Shown here: in pieces, positions 27,708-36,802 of the stretch
Layout of the letters: every line of letters begins with the position of its first letter
Numbering within the stretch: position 1 is the stretch's first letter
Assembly: GCF_900187425.1 (NCBI RefSeq)
Contig: NZ_FYDJ01000019.1
Span: 1-64,000, forward strand
Length of the DNA: 64,000 nt
Source: Pseudomonas sp. Irchel s3h14
Lineage (GTDB): Bacteria > Pseudomonadota > Gammaproteobacteria > Pseudomonadales > Pseudomonadaceae
Reading direction: 5' to 3'
Program-made: the position numbers and the translations under genes
The notes under the pieces: model-generated
Seen by the model: only the letters and a program-made list of their open reading frames with translations
What the model was told of the DNA's origin: nothing
Database searches by the model: none

Positions 27708-28958
27708 ATGCAGAAAATCAGTTTCTCCCCGGCCGGCATCGTCATCCTGTCGGGCGTGGTCGCAGCCCTGCACTTGGGTAAGGTTTCCCCGGCCATTCCC
27801 GCTCTCCAGGCCTCGTTGAACCTGACGATGGTGCAGGCAGGGTTCCTGCTATCGCTGACGCAACTGGCGGGTATGCTTGCCGGCGTTATGATCGGTGTAT
27901 TCAGCGATGGCCTGGGGCTGCGCAGAAGTATCATTAGCGGTCAGATGATCCTGTGCGTCGCCAGTGTCATTGGTATGGGGGCGCGGCAGCCCGATGAGCT
28001 GCTGATGCTTCGAGCCCTGGAGGGCTTGGGCTTCTTGCTCACAACATTGCCGACACCTGGATTGATCCGACAACTGGTTTCTCGCGAGCGCCTGGCTTTA
28101 CATCTGGGGCTGTGGGGATGCTACGTAGCGATCGGTACTTCCATTGCTTTTATCGCCGGCCCCACATTGATAGAAACGGTGGGATGGCAAGGGTGGTGGG
28201 GCGTTCCGGCCATCTGTTCGGCCGCGATGATTATCTGGCTTGTGCGAGCCGTGCCGTCCGATCGACAGCGCCTTCCACCTGAGACTGCTTCTGCGCGGTG
28301 CACAGCGGCGCCCAGTGAAGCCTGGACACATCGACTATGGACAACGCTGAAGGCGAGCGGCCCTTGGCGCGTAGGCATCGCCTTTGCCATGTACGCGGGG
28401 CAGTGGATTGCCGTCATTGGCTTTCTGCCATCGATCTATGCCGACACCGGTTTGTCGGTGCCGATGGCAGGTGCGCTGACGGCGCTGGCCGCGTTCGTCA
28501 ATATCAGTGGAAGTACCTCGGCAGCGCTGTTGCTGCATCGGGGTATCAGTGCCAGGCGGCTGTTGTTGGTCGGATACATGTGCATGGCCATCACGACGCT
28601 GTTCGCTTTCGGCCAGTTCACTCAAGGCATGCCTGTCGTGCGTTATGGCGCCGTACTGGTCTTTTCTGCCGTCGGCGGCGTCATCCCGGGGACGCTATTC
28701 ATGATCGCCGTGAGCGTTGCGCCCAGTGAACGAACCGTGTCGACGGCTGTGGGTTGGGTGCAGCAGATTTCATCAATGGGCATGTTTGTCATGCCGCCAC
28801 TGCTGGCCAAGTTGGCCGGTTGGGCGGGTGGATGGCATTGGACCTGGTTGGCGTCAGGACTGGCATCGTTGATTGGCCTGCTACTTGCGGCTGGCTTGGC
28901 ACAAGACGATTACGTTCCATCTATGCCAGAGCCTGAAACCTTGCGTTCCGGCAACTGA
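27708..28958 (+). CDS. MFS transporter (CynX/NimT-like)
   Basis: A 416-residue membrane protein with about 12 hydrophobic segments. Motifs include LSLTQLAGMLAGVMIGVFSDGLGLRRSIISG in the first half (motif A-like, D-x-G-x-R) and LEGLGFLLTTLPTPGLIRQLV. The overall look is that of CynX/NimT family antiporters or exporters. Substrate unknown; the divergent Lrp regulator suggests an amino acid or amine-like compound. The start follows GGTGGAGATCTC. Confidence 0.85.
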   Translation: MQKISFSPAGIVILSGVVAALHLGKVSPAIPALQASLNLTMVQAGFLLSLTQLAGMLAGVMIGVFSDGLGLRRSIISGQMILCVASVIGMGARQPDELLMLRALEGLGFLLTTLPTPGLIRQLVSRERLALHLGLWGCYVAIGTSIAFIAGPTLIETVGWQGWWGVPAICSAAMIIWLVRAVPSDRQRLPPETASARCTAAPSEAWTHRLWTTLKASGPWRVGIAFAMYAGQWIAVIGFLPSIYADTGLSVPMAGALTALAAFVNISGSTSAALLLHRGISARRLLLVGYMCMAITTLFAFGQFTQGMPVVRYGAVLVFSAVGGVIPGTLFMIAVSVAPSERTVSTAVGWVQQISSMGMFVMPPLLAKLAGWAGGWHWTWLASGLASLIGLLLAAGLAQDDYVPSMPEPETLRSGN

Positions 28959-29160
28959 AGTGGCTGTGCGCCTACCCTAGGGACTTCAATAGCTGAGGGA
29001 ATGAAGTGCTGAGCAATCATCGTTTGTACCCCTACTCGATGATGCTCAGAATTCGTGGCGCAGACGTTAGCCGTTGTTCTTCCAATTGATCGAGTCAGTA
29101 CCTGTCAGAAAGAGAGCGATTCACCCTTTCACACCGCACCATTCGACTCAGGAGATAACA

Positions 29161-30840
29161 ATGAATAAAACCATTTCTCGTCGTAGCGGAGGTCAGATAT
29201 TGGTGGATGCCTTACGCATCCATGGCGTCAAAAGAGCTTTTTGTGTTCCGGGAGAAAGCTACCTCGCGGTTCTCGACGCATTGCATGACGTGCCAGAAGA
29301 AATCGATCTGGTGGTGTGCCGTCAGGAAGGTGGGGCGGCCTATATGGCAGAAGCCTACGGCAAGCTCACTGGAGAGCCGGGCATCTGTTTCGTGACCCGA
29401 GGCCCGGGTGCAACGAACGCCTCGGTTGGCGTTCACACTGCGTTCCAGGATTCATCGCCGATGATTCTGTTCATCGGCCAGGTCGCTCGCGATCAGCAGT
29501 ATCGCGAAGCCTTTCAGGAAGTTGATTTTCGCCAGATGTTTGGCCCCTTGGCGAAATGGGTCGTGCAAATAGACGACACCCGCAGAATTCCCGAACTGAT
29601 CAGCCAGGCGTTCCACCGAGCAGTCAATGGCCGGCCTGGACCTGTAGTGGTCGCACTGCCGGAAGACATGCTGACCGAAATGGCGGAAGTCAGTGATGCC
29701 GGGCCGTTCAAACGTGTATTGATGACCCCGGCAGCCGAGCAAATGGCCGCCATGCAGCAACTGCTTGAGCGGTCAGAGCGGCCATTGATGGTGCTGGGGG
29801 GCAGCGGTTGGGATACCGAGTCGGTGCACGACATTCGGCTTTTTGCTGAACAGCAAAATATCCCGGTTGCCGCCTCCTTTCGCTGCCAGGACCTGTTCGA
29901 CAATCGACACCCGAACTATGTCGGCGATCTTGGTTTCGCCGCGTCAGCGCAGCTGTCCTCAGCGGTAAAAAACGCCGACCTGCTGCTGGTCGTGGGCTCC
30001 AGAATGGGTGAGGTTTCAACGGGCGGATATGCGGCCTTGGACATCCCGGTACCGAAGCAAACCTTGATCCATGTTCATCAAGGTATCGAGGAACTGGGGC
30101 GGGTTTACCAACCTGCGTTAGCGATCAACAGCAGCATGTCGACCTTTGCCAAATCAGCCGCACAACTTCCGGCGGCGACCAGCCCGGTAAAGAGTGAATG
30201 GACGCGCACCCTCAACAAAAACTACCGCGAAAATCTGCAACATTCGCCCTCCCCAGGCGACGTCCAGATGGCCGAAATCATTGAGTGGTTGAATCGCAGA
30301 CTTGCGGACGACGCGATCCTGACCAATGGCGCTGGAAACTATGCCGTCTGGCTTCAACGCTTCTATCAGTTCCGCCAATACCGCACCCAGCTAGGCCCTA
30401 CCAATGGCTCCATGGGCTACGGCGTTCCCGCTGCTGTGGCCGCCAAACTGACTTGCCCGGACCGAGTGGTGGTTTCGTTTTCAGGGGATGGCTGCTTCTT
30501 GATGAACGGCCAGGAGATAGCGACTGCAGCGCAATATGGCGCCAATGTGATTTTCGTTGTGATCAACAACGGAATGTACGGAACCATCAGAATGCACCAG
30601 GAACGCAATTACCCTGGACGCGTGTCAGGCACTGAATTGCGCAACCCTGATTTCGCCGCACTTGCCCAAGCCTATGGACTGCATGGCGAGGTGGTAACCG
30701 CCACGTCCGACTTTGCGCCAGCGTTTGAACGCTGCCTTGGTATGTCCCGGCCATCCTTGATTGAGGTCAGAGTCGACCCTGAAGCATTGACCCCTCGACT
30801 TAGCCTGACTCAGATCAGAGAGCAATCAAGCAAGAAGTAA
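29161..30840 (+). CDS. Thiamine diphosphate-dependent acetolactate synthase-like enzyme
   Basis: A 559-residue enzyme of the ThDP superfamily with three domains. The catalytic glutamate is E56 in CRQEGGAAYMAEAYG; GDGCFLMNGQEIATA followed by VVINNGMYGTIR is the ThDP-Mg binding motif. The sequence is like the large subunit of acetolactate synthase or related decarboxylases/carboligases; no small regulatory subunit follows, which favours a catabolic or specialised enzyme. The start at 29161 has CAGGAGATAACA in front. The MFS gene 200 bases upstream in the same direction may belong to the same pathway. Confidence 0.88.
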   Translation: MNKTISRRSGGQILVDALRIHGVKRAFCVPGESYLAVLDALHDVPEEIDLVVCRQEGGAAYMAEAYGKLTGEPGICFVTRGPGATNASVGVHTAFQDSSPMILFIGQVARDQQYREAFQEVDFRQMFGPLAKWVVQIDDTRRIPELISQAFHRAVNGRPGPVVVALPEDMLTEMAEVSDAGPFKRVLMTPAAEQMAAMQQLLERSERPLMVLGGSGWDTESVHDIRLFAEQQNIPVAASFRCQDLFDNRHPNYVGDLGFAASAQLSSAVKNADLLLVVGSRMGEVSTGGYAALDIPVPKQTLIHVHQGIEELGRVYQPALAINSSMSTFAKSAAQLPAATSPVKSEWTRTLNKNYRENLQHSPSPGDVQMAEIIEWLNRRLADDAILTNGAGNYAVWLQRFYQFRQYRTQLGPTNGSMGYGVPAAVAAKLTCPDRVVVSFSGDGCFLMNGQEIATAAQYGANVIFVVINNGMYGTIRMHQERNYPGRVSGTELRNPDFAALAQAYGLHGEVVTATSDFAPAFERCLGMSRPSLIEVRVDPEALTPRLSLTQIREQSSKK

Positions 30841-30858
30841 CCCGTTTACTCAGTTTTG

Positions 30859-30891
30859 GGCGCCTGACTCACGATTTACAAGGCGCCTTTT
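30859..30891 (+). terminator. Terminator after the ThDP gene
   Basis: GGCGCCT and AGGCGCC (7-base stem) with a 15-base loop followed by TTTT-CT. It lies about 20 bases after the stop and before the DUF3422 gene. Confidence 0.6.
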
Positions 30892-30912
30892 CTGATTCGT
30901 CCTAGCTCGCCA

Positions 30913-32235
30913 TTGTCGACCGCGTTACATGACCACTTCAGCGCAAAGCCGCTTGTGACTCGTGAGTTCATCGACCTGTCCCACCTACAACAGCAGTCGA
31001 TCAATGGCCTGAACAGCATGCATCCGCAAAGACAAACCCTGCACAACGAACTGCACGCGCGTCCGTCACTGTATTTCGACGAGCCGGCCCATGTGTTTCA
31101 TCTGGCCTTCCTTGGCGGGGAGCCGGAGTGCAATGCGCTGCTGGAGCGCTGCTGCCCTATTCCGATCGATCCTCATGCTGCCCAAGGCATCACCCAACTC
31201 GATGGCCACGCCCTGAAATGGGAACGCCACGCCGAGTTCTTCACCCTGACCCTGGTGGTCACTTCATCCAGCGATGACCTGTCCTGGACATCGCTGCCCG
31301 AAGTGCTGGCGCAGAAGCTCGAAGTGTATTTGCCGCAGCTGATCAACTCGGTGCAGATCGTCGTGCGTGGCGAAGCCGGCCTGGACCTGGCCGGCTACGG
31401 CTTCAAGGACCCGTGCGGTTCCTGCGTGGGCGGTGGTGATGCGGTGGTCTGGAGCGATTTTCGTCTCAGCGAGGACGGCAACAACCACATCCTGTTCGTC
31501 AACCGGCGCCTCAACGCTTACCGCCAAGGGCGGATGATCCGCCGTCTGCTGGAAATCGAGACCTACCGCATGATGGCCTCGCTGTCTTTGACCACGGCCA
31601 AGACCTTGAGCGCGCAACTCGATGTCTTTGACAAGACCTTGGTCACCCTCTCCGAGCGTAACGCCGGCGCTGACAGCGGCAACGCGAAAGCCCTGCTGGC
31701 GGACATCTCCAACCTGTCCGCCCAAGTGGTCAGCAGTACCGCGAAAACCCGCCACCGCTTCAGTGCCACCCAGGCCTATGCGCAACTCGTGTACGAGCGC
31801 CTGGGCGAATTGCGAGAAAGTCACGTCGGCGATTGCCAGCGTCTCGGCGTGTTCATCGAACGCCGCTTCAAACCCACCGTCAGGTATTGCACCGCCACTG
31901 AACAACGCCTGGAGCACCTGGCCAAAAGCGTGGCCAACCTGGGCGACCTGTTGCAGGCCCGGGTTCAGGTGGAAATGGAAGAACAGAACTCGGAAATTCT
32001 CAAAAGCCTGAACGCCCGCGCCGATGCTCAGATCAAGATCCAGCGCGCGGTGGAAGGTCTGTCGATTATCGCCATTACTTATTACCTGCTGAGCCTGCTC
32101 AAGCTTGGCTACTCAGGGTTGCATCTGCTCGGCGTCGAGGTGGCCCCGCGAGAGGCGATGCTGGCGATGACGCCCCTCGCGATCGCGATCCTTGCGCTGA
32201 TTATTTTCCGCATCAAGAAGGTCAAAGAGCACTGA
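30913..32235 (+). CDS. DUF3422 membrane-anchored protein
   Basis: A 440-residue protein. The N-terminal part has the signature HPQRQTLHNELHARPSLYF; a long central helical domain (residues about 230-370, with coiled-coil-like stretches) is followed by two C-terminal transmembrane helices (YYLLSLLKLGYSGLHLLG and MLAMTPLAIAILALIIF) and a basic tail. The family is conserved in proteobacteria without known function. The start is uncertain: TTG 30913 gives the longest frame but no clear ribosome site; ATG 31018 would start just ahead of the conserved block. Confidence 0.85.
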   Translation: MSTALHDHFSAKPLVTREFIDLSHLQQQSINGLNSMHPQRQTLHNELHARPSLYFDEPAHVFHLAFLGGEPECNALLERCCPIPIDPHAAQGITQLDGHALKWERHAEFFTLTLVVTSSSDDLSWTSLPEVLAQKLEVYLPQLINSVQIVVRGEAGLDLAGYGFKDPCGSCVGGGDAVVWSDFRLSEDGNNHILFVNRRLNAYRQGRMIRRLLEIETYRMMASLSLTTAKTLSAQLDVFDKTLVTLSERNAGADSGNAKALLADISNLSAQVVSSTAKTRHRFSATQAYAQLVYERLGELRESHVGDCQRLGVFIERRFKPTVRYCTATEQRLEHLAKSVANLGDLLQARVQVEMEEQNSEILKSLNARADAQIKIQRAVEGLSIIAITYYLLSLLKLGYSGLHLLGVEVAPREAMLAMTPLAIAILALIIFRIKKVKEH

Positions 32236-32383
32236 TACGGTGAATCGCAGGGAGGCGCCATCACCATTCAGGCAGTCTGACCACCGGTACGTTTCGTTGC
32301 CCAAGCTGATCGACGCCAACAAAAAATCTCGAACTCAAGCCATGACATTGAATCCAATGTTCAGGTCAATGGAGGTCAGCGAT

Positions 32384-32584
32384 ATGAACAGCGATAACAG
32401 TGTTAATGACGTCAAATCATATGAAACGTCCAACGCCGAAAGAGATCTTGAGGACACGGACCCTGACGCCAAAGACGTGGATCAAACCGTTACGCCCTCT
32501 CCAACTCGAACCCGGGAGCAGGAAGCTGAGGAGCTCAGTCGGAAAATAGCGGAGATAGAACGCAAAGTGGCGGACGGTAACTAG
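32384..32584 (+). CDS. Small acidic hypothetical protein
   Basis: A 66-residue highly charged protein beginning MNSDNSVNDVKS, acidic in the first two thirds (DLEDTDPDAKDVDQ), with a C-terminal helix TREQEAEELSRKIAEIERKV of coiled-coil character. The ATG follows ATGGAGGTCAGCGAT, a good ribosome site. I do not recognise the family. Confidence 0.6.
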   Translation: MNSDNSVNDVKSYETSNAERDLEDTDPDAKDVDQTVTPSPTRTREQEAEELSRKIAEIERKVADGN

Positions 32585-32635
32585 CAAGACGCCGAGGCCC
32601 GTGAGGCTATAATCTTGAAGACATGCCGTTCCTCT

Positions 32636-32665
32636 CCAAAGTCAATGCATTTGCATTGACTTTGG
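32636..32665. repeat. 14-base perfect inverted repeat
   Basis: CCAAAGTCAATGCA, a TT centre, then TGCATTGACTTTGG: a perfect 14-base inverted repeat with a two-base centre, 51 bases after the upstream stop and 103 bases before the next start. No T run follows, so it looks more like an operator or an mRNA hairpin than an intrinsic terminator. Unlike the REP families in the window. Confidence 0.85.
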
Positions 32666-32768
32666 ACGGGGCTGGACCGGTTCCGGTGCTACGCTTTTAT
32701 TTCCTCGAATAGAGAATGAAGCGATGTTCACCGAACTCACAATCCCCAGACTTTCACGACGTTAGCCC

Positions 32769-33209
32769 ATGAAACGAATCCTGATCGGTGGAATCACCGT
32801 AGCGATTATCGGCACGATGACGTATGGATTTTTCCAATGGAAAATCGTCGAAAGCCACAAGCACGACCTTCTGTGCGGAGAGGCCAAGCAGACGCTGAAA
32901 GGCGTGGAGATCCGGGCGCGGGCGTTGGCTGCCGGATTGTCCGTAGAAGACTATGGCAAGGCTGAAGAAGACGAAGTGGCGACACTCATTGGTGCGCTCG
33001 ACGCCGCCAAGAGCGACGCTGAGGTCGACTCGGTCATAGAGGCTCACGCTGCCACCATAGAAGCGGTGGATGCGGCTATTGACGCTCAGGTTGATACCCG
33101 AGGCGATCAGACATTCCTCGAACAACGACTCGTGAAACAGCGGATACCGGTCGACGTTAAACAAGAACTGCAACGTGCCGCGAAGGCCGTTAGCGTCAGG
33201 TGCAGTTAG
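32769..33209 (+). CDS. Membrane-anchored hypothetical protein
   Basis: A 146-residue protein with one N-terminal membrane segment (ILIGGITVAIIGTMTYGFF) and an exported helical domain that is acidic and Ala-rich (AEEDEVATLIGALDAAKSDAEVDSV, IEAHAATIEAVDAAIDAQVD). Two cysteines (C37 and one near the C-terminus) could form a disulfide. No family recognised. The start at 32769 has only a weak ribosome site. Confidence 0.6.
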   Translation: MKRILIGGITVAIIGTMTYGFFQWKIVESHKHDLLCGEAKQTLKGVEIRARALAAGLSVEDYGKAEEDEVATLIGALDAAKSDAEVDSVIEAHAATIEAVDAAIDAQVDTRGDQTFLEQRLVKQRIPVDVKQELQRAAKAVSVRCS

Positions 33210-33313
33210 TATTCAACAGTGCCCTACCCCCCCAAGTAATAGCTCTGGATATCCGCGCGCGCGGCCAGCTCGGCTGCCGAACCTTCATCCACCCCCGGTT
33301 TACGGACGGGAGG

Positions 33314-33327
33314 TTGATCATGGTCAA
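33314..33327. promoter_or_regulatory. Probable ANR/FNR box
   Basis: TTGATCATGGTCAA fits the ANR/DNR consensus TTGAT-N4-ATCAA with one mismatch in the right half. It ends 66 bases before the start of the universal stress protein gene, a class of gene typically induced by ANR at low oxygen in Pseudomonas. The spacing would suit an activator site around -41 with a start point near 33362. Confidence 0.65.
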
Positions 33328-33393
33328 TACTTAGAGACTGGATGTACGTCGCACGAGCCGCACGTCGGGCGGCTAATCCACGGGAGGTTCGTC

Positions 33394-34320
33394 ATGTCTG
33401 GTCAATCCCGCTTCATGCTGGTTGCATCACCGCTGATGGAGCACAGCCCCGCTTTCGACAGGGCCGCTGCGCTGGCCAAGGCCGAAGACGCCGCGTTGCA
33501 CATCGTCGCCTTCGATTATCTGGAAGGCCTGGCGACCGCCAGTCTGGTCAACGAAAAGGCCCTGGAACAGATGCGCGTGGGCTACGTCGAGCGCCACCGC
33601 CAATGGCTTGAGGAACAGGCCCGCCCCTTGCGCAAAATCGGGGTGCACGTCACCACCGAAGTGGCCTGGGTCGAACGCCCATTGGAGGAAATCCTGATTC
33701 ACCTCAAAGAGCAGCCGATGGACGTGCTGATCAAGGCGCTGGAGCACGAATCGCGGCTGTCGCGACTGATATTTACCCCGCTCGATGTGCATTTGCTGCG
33801 CGAATGCCCGGTGCCGCTGCATTTCGTCAGCCACGCCGTGAACGCCTTGCCGCGAAAGATCGTCGCGGCGGTCGACCCTTTTCATCGCGATGACCATTAC
33901 AAAACCTTCAACGACCGGATCCTTCACGAGGCGGTAAAACTGGCGAGCGCCTGTAATGCCGAGCTCGATGTGGTCTACGCCTATGACCTTTCATCCATCA
34001 GCGCCGACGAATTCGGCTTCGACAACGGGTCGGCGTTCTTCTCGTCGGGTAAAGCCAAGACCGTGTTCGATTACCAGGAGGATGCCTTCAACGACTTGGC
34101 CGAGCGCAACGGCATCGCGCCGGAGCAGCGGCACATGATCATTGGCAACCCGGCCAAGGTCCTCACCCGCTATGCCGATGCCTATGACGTTGACGTGATT
34201 GTCATGGGCCGGATCGGCCATCGCGGCCTGGGCCGACTGATCGGCAGTACGGTGGAGCATCTGCTGTACAAAATGCCGTGCAGCGTTTGGGTGGTGTACA
34301 CCGAGCGACTGGATGAGTGA
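33394..34320 (+). CDS. Tandem-domain universal stress protein
   Basis: A 308-residue protein with two UspA domains (about 1-150 and 150-305). The second has the ATP-type motif: VDVIVMGRIGHRGLGRLIGSTVEHLLYKMPCSVWVV (G-2x-G-9x-G-S/T). The first has lost that motif (PLDVHLLRECPVPLHFV). In Pseudomonas such proteins aid survival under low oxygen and are controlled by ANR; an ANR-like box lies upstream. The ATG at 33394 follows CGGGAGGTTCGTC; the longer frame from 33175 runs over the regulatory region and is not used. Confidence 0.9.
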   Translation: MSGQSRFMLVASPLMEHSPAFDRAAALAKAEDAALHIVAFDYLEGLATASLVNEKALEQMRVGYVERHRQWLEEQARPLRKIGVHVTTEVAWVERPLEEILIHLKEQPMDVLIKALEHESRLSRLIFTPLDVHLLRECPVPLHFVSHAVNALPRKIVAAVDPFHRDDHYKTFNDRILHEAVKLASACNAELDVVYAYDLSSISADEFGFDNGSAFFSSGKAKTVFDYQEDAFNDLAERNGIAPEQRHMIIGNPAKVLTRYADAYDVDVIVMGRIGHRGLGRLIGSTVEHLLYKMPCSVWVVYTERLDE

Positions 34321-34349
34321 TTGCCCCCCGTCAAAACACCACAAATCTA

Positions 34350-34456
34350 ATGTGGGAGCGGCGGTGCGACGATTCGACTTGCTCGCGAAGGCGGAGTGTC
34401 AGGCAACATCATTGTCGACTGACACTCCGCCTTCGCGAGCAAGCCCGCTCCCACAG
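34350..34456. repeat. REP-type inverted repeat, family B
   Basis: TGTGGGAGCGG...CTTGCTCGCGAAGGCGGAGTGTCAG on the left pairs with CTGACACTCCGCCTTCGCG...CGCTCCCACA on the right. The left arm is interrupted by an insertion of about 12 bases relative to other copies (38073, 53239, 60469). It separates convergent genes. Confidence 0.85.
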
Positions 34457-34487
34457 GGGTTTTGCATTGTCATTAAGCTCGTTCAGG

Positions 34488-35300
34488 TCAACGCCGGGTT
34501 ATCACCACCTCAAGGTATTCACTCGGCACCACCAGCGACTTGTCTCCCGCCCGGTTCAAGCGGTTCAACAGTTCGGTCAGGTCCTTTTCCAGGGCCTCGG
34601 CACCCTCGGGAGGCAGCGCCAGGAACGCCTTATGGACCGGGCCGTACCAGGTGCGGAACGTGTCGATGAAGTGCGCGGCCGAGCGGTAGCGGAAGTTGAA
34701 GTGCTTGCGAGTGACCTGGACCAGGAAGTTGCGCTCGTCGAATTGCGAGTGCAGCCAGGCTTCGGTGCCCCACTGCGAAGGCGGTTGTGCGCCCGGCGGT
34801 GGCGGCAGGTGGCGGCCGAGGGTCTTGAACATCTGGCCGACAAACCCTTCGGGTGTCCAGTTGGCCAGGCCGATCCGGCCTCCGGGTCGACAGACTCGCG
34901 CCAGTTCCGCGGCGGCCTTGGGTTGGTCCGGCGTAAACATCACACCGAAGGTCGACAGTACGACATCGAAGCTGGCGTCCTCAAAGGGCAGCGCCTCGGC
35001 GTCGGCCACCTGGAAGGTGACTTCCAGGTGCTCTGCCTTGGCCCGGTCCTCGCCGCGCTCCAGCAGCGCGGCCACATAGTCGGTGGAGGTGACGTGGCAT
35101 CCACGGCGCGCGGCAGCGAGTGTCGCATTGCCGTTACCGGCGGCCACATCGAGCACGCGTTCATCGCAGAGCAGGTCGCAGGCTTCGGCGAGCTCTTCGC
35201 CGACGATCTGCAACTTGGTGCCGATCACGGCATAGTCGCCGCTGGCCCAAGCGGCCATCTGACGGTTTTTCAAGGCAGTAAGATCAATGGGTGTACTCAT
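34488..35300 (-). CDS. Class I SAM methyltransferase (UbiE-like)
   Basis: A 270-residue methyltransferase: CDERVLDVAAGNGNATLAAARRGCHVTSTD (motif I; the exact form is VLDVAAGNGN), then VADAEALPFEDASFDVVLSTFGVMF and ARVCRPGGRIGLANW. This is the small-molecule methyltransferase pattern of the ubiquinone/sterol type, and the substrate is unknown. The start follows ACGGAGCGGAATTC. The DUF4242 gene lies 38 bases upstream in the same direction. Confidence 0.88.
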   Translation of the reverse strand: MSTPIDLTALKNRQMAAWASGDYAVIGTKLQIVGEELAEACDLLCDERVLDVAAGNGNATLAAARRGCHVTSTDYVAALLERGEDRAKAEHLEVTFQVADAEALPFEDASFDVVLSTFGVMFTPDQPKAAAELARVCRPGGRIGLANWTPEGFVGQMFKTLGRHLPPPPGAQPPSQWGTEAWLHSQFDERNFLVQVTRKHFNFRYRSAAHFIDTFRTWYGPVHKAFLALPPEGAEALEKDLTELLNRLNRAGDKSLVVPSEYLEVVITRR

Positions 35301-35338
35301 GAATTCCGCTCCGTTGCGGGTTGGAATGCAGGCCCGGC

Positions 35339-35608
35339 TTATTCGGCCGTCGTGGGATCGATAATGTTCATGACCTGGGAAACGCTGTTGGCAGGGAAAC
35401 CACCCAGCCTGGCGTGTTCCCGGATGAGCTCTGCGTCCGGCGCGATGTACACGCAGTAGAGCTTGTCACCGGTGACGTAACTCTGAAGCCACTGCACCTC
35501 TGGCAGATCGCGCAGGACCCTGCAGGACTTTTGCGAGATGGCTTTCAAATCCCTTTCTGACAGTGTTCCAGCGCCCGGAATCTCGCGTTCTATAACGAAC
35601 TTCGGCAT
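35339..35608 (-). CDS. DUF4242 protein
   Basis: An 89-residue protein starting MPKFVIEREIPGAGTLSERDL, with VQWLQSYVTGDKLYCVYIAPDAELIREHARLGGFP. This is the DUF4242 ferredoxin-like family (SCO4226-like, some of which bind nickel). The ATG follows AATGAGAGGTTGCC. Likely in one unit with the methyltransferase downstream. Confidence 0.85.
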   Translation of the reverse strand: MPKFVIEREIPGAGTLSERDLKAISQKSCRVLRDLPEVQWLQSYVTGDKLYCVYIAPDAELIREHARLGGFPANSVSQVMNIIDPTTAE

Positions 35609-35800
35609 GGCAACCTCTCATTTTTGTTATTGATGACAGGGTCGGCAGACCCTGTGTGCCAACTATCGCGCCGGGCAACGCTGGCGTCCTGCCCGATCGT
35701 CGGCCAACCCTGTCCGATCGTCCGGAGATTTCACGGTTTGCGGCGACAGGCTCACAATCAAGCTCACCCCCCAAAGCAGCCGCCCACACGGAAAAACCCC

Positions 35801-36793
35801 ATGGACGCCCTGTCCCAGACGCTGCGCGTCGTCCGCTTGGTCGGCGCGATTTTTATCAATGCCAGGTTCACTGCACCCTGGTGCTACCAATCGCCGAGCG
35901 CCGACACGGCGGCACCGTTTCTGGAGCCCGGCGCCGAACGCGTGGTGATCTTCCACTTGATCACCGAAGGCGAGTGTTATGTCGAACTGGGTGATGATCC
36001 CCCGCTCCTGCTGACGGCCGGCGATGTGGTGGTTTTCCCGCAGGGAGACGCCCACCGCATGAGCTCTAACCCGGGGCTCGCGCCCGCCACGGGAGCGCGG
36101 CTGGACGTGGTGCTGGCACGCCGTCCACGGCAACTGAGCTATGGCGGTGGCGGCGCGGTAACACGGTTGGTGTGCGGCTATCTGGCGTGTGATACCCGTC
36201 TGGCGGGGATGTTGCTGACCGGGTTGCCAGCGGTGGTCCGGGTCAATGTACGCGGCTCGAATGCCGGTATCTGGCTGGAATCGTCGGTCCGGTATGCGCT
36301 GGCGGAAGCGCGCTCGCCCCGCCCCGGCGGCGAAGGTGTGCTGGCGAAACTGGCCGAGGTGTTGTTCATCGAGGTGCTGCGCCTGTACATGCACGAACAG
36401 GGCGAAGGTCGCACCGGTTGGCTGGCGGGTGTGAGCGACCGGATTGTCGGCGCTGCCCTCAACGCGTTGCACAAAAAACCTTGTCACGCCTGGACGCTGG
36501 ATGAACTGGCACGCACGGCCGGCACTTCAAGGTCGGTGTTGGCTGAGCGCTTTCAGCAATTGGTGGGGAGTTCGCCGATGCAGTACCTGACGCAATGGCG
36601 GATGTTGCTGGCGGCCAACCTGTTACGCAGCAGTAACAGTTCATTGATGCGCATCGCCGAAGAGGTGGGCTACCAGACCGACACGGCGTTCAGTCGGGCG
36701 TTTCGTCGAGAGTATGGAGCGCCACCCGCAGCGTGGCGGCGCAGTCAGGAGAAAAAACCAATGGCCCACGGCGTGCAGCCTGTGAGCCATTGA
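35801..36793 (+). CDS. AraC-family regulator with cupin-6 sensor domain
   Basis: A 330-residue regulator. The N-terminal cupin_6 domain (residues 10-190) shows HLITEGECYVELGDDPPLLLTAGDVVVFPQGDAHRM, and the C-terminal AraC domain has ARTAGTSRSVLAERFQQLVGSSPMQYLTQWRM and AEEVGYQTDTAFSRAFRREYGAPPAAWRR. It probably senses a small organic ligand and controls a neighbour; the divergent DUF4242/methyltransferase unit is the nearest candidate. The ATG at 35801 was chosen by homology. Confidence 0.9.
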   Translation: MDALSQTLRVVRLVGAIFINARFTAPWCYQSPSADTAAPFLEPGAERVVIFHLITEGECYVELGDDPPLLLTAGDVVVFPQGDAHRMSSNPGLAPATGARLDVVLARRPRQLSYGGGGAVTRLVCGYLACDTRLAGMLLTGLPAVVRVNVRGSNAGIWLESSVRYALAEARSPRPGGEGVLAKLAEVLFIEVLRLYMHEQGEGRTGWLAGVSDRIVGAALNALHKKPCHAWTLDELARTAGTSRSVLAERFQQLVGSSPMQYLTQWRMLLAANLLRSSNSSLMRIAEEVGYQTDTAFSRAFRREYGAPPAAWRRSQEKKPMAHGVQPVSH

Positions 36794-36802
36794 TGTGAAG
36801 GT

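Noticed and set aside
33175..33393. N-terminal extension of the universal stress protein
   Set aside because: The frame is open by chance through the ANR-like box; the ATG at 33394 has a good ribosome site and matches the family start.
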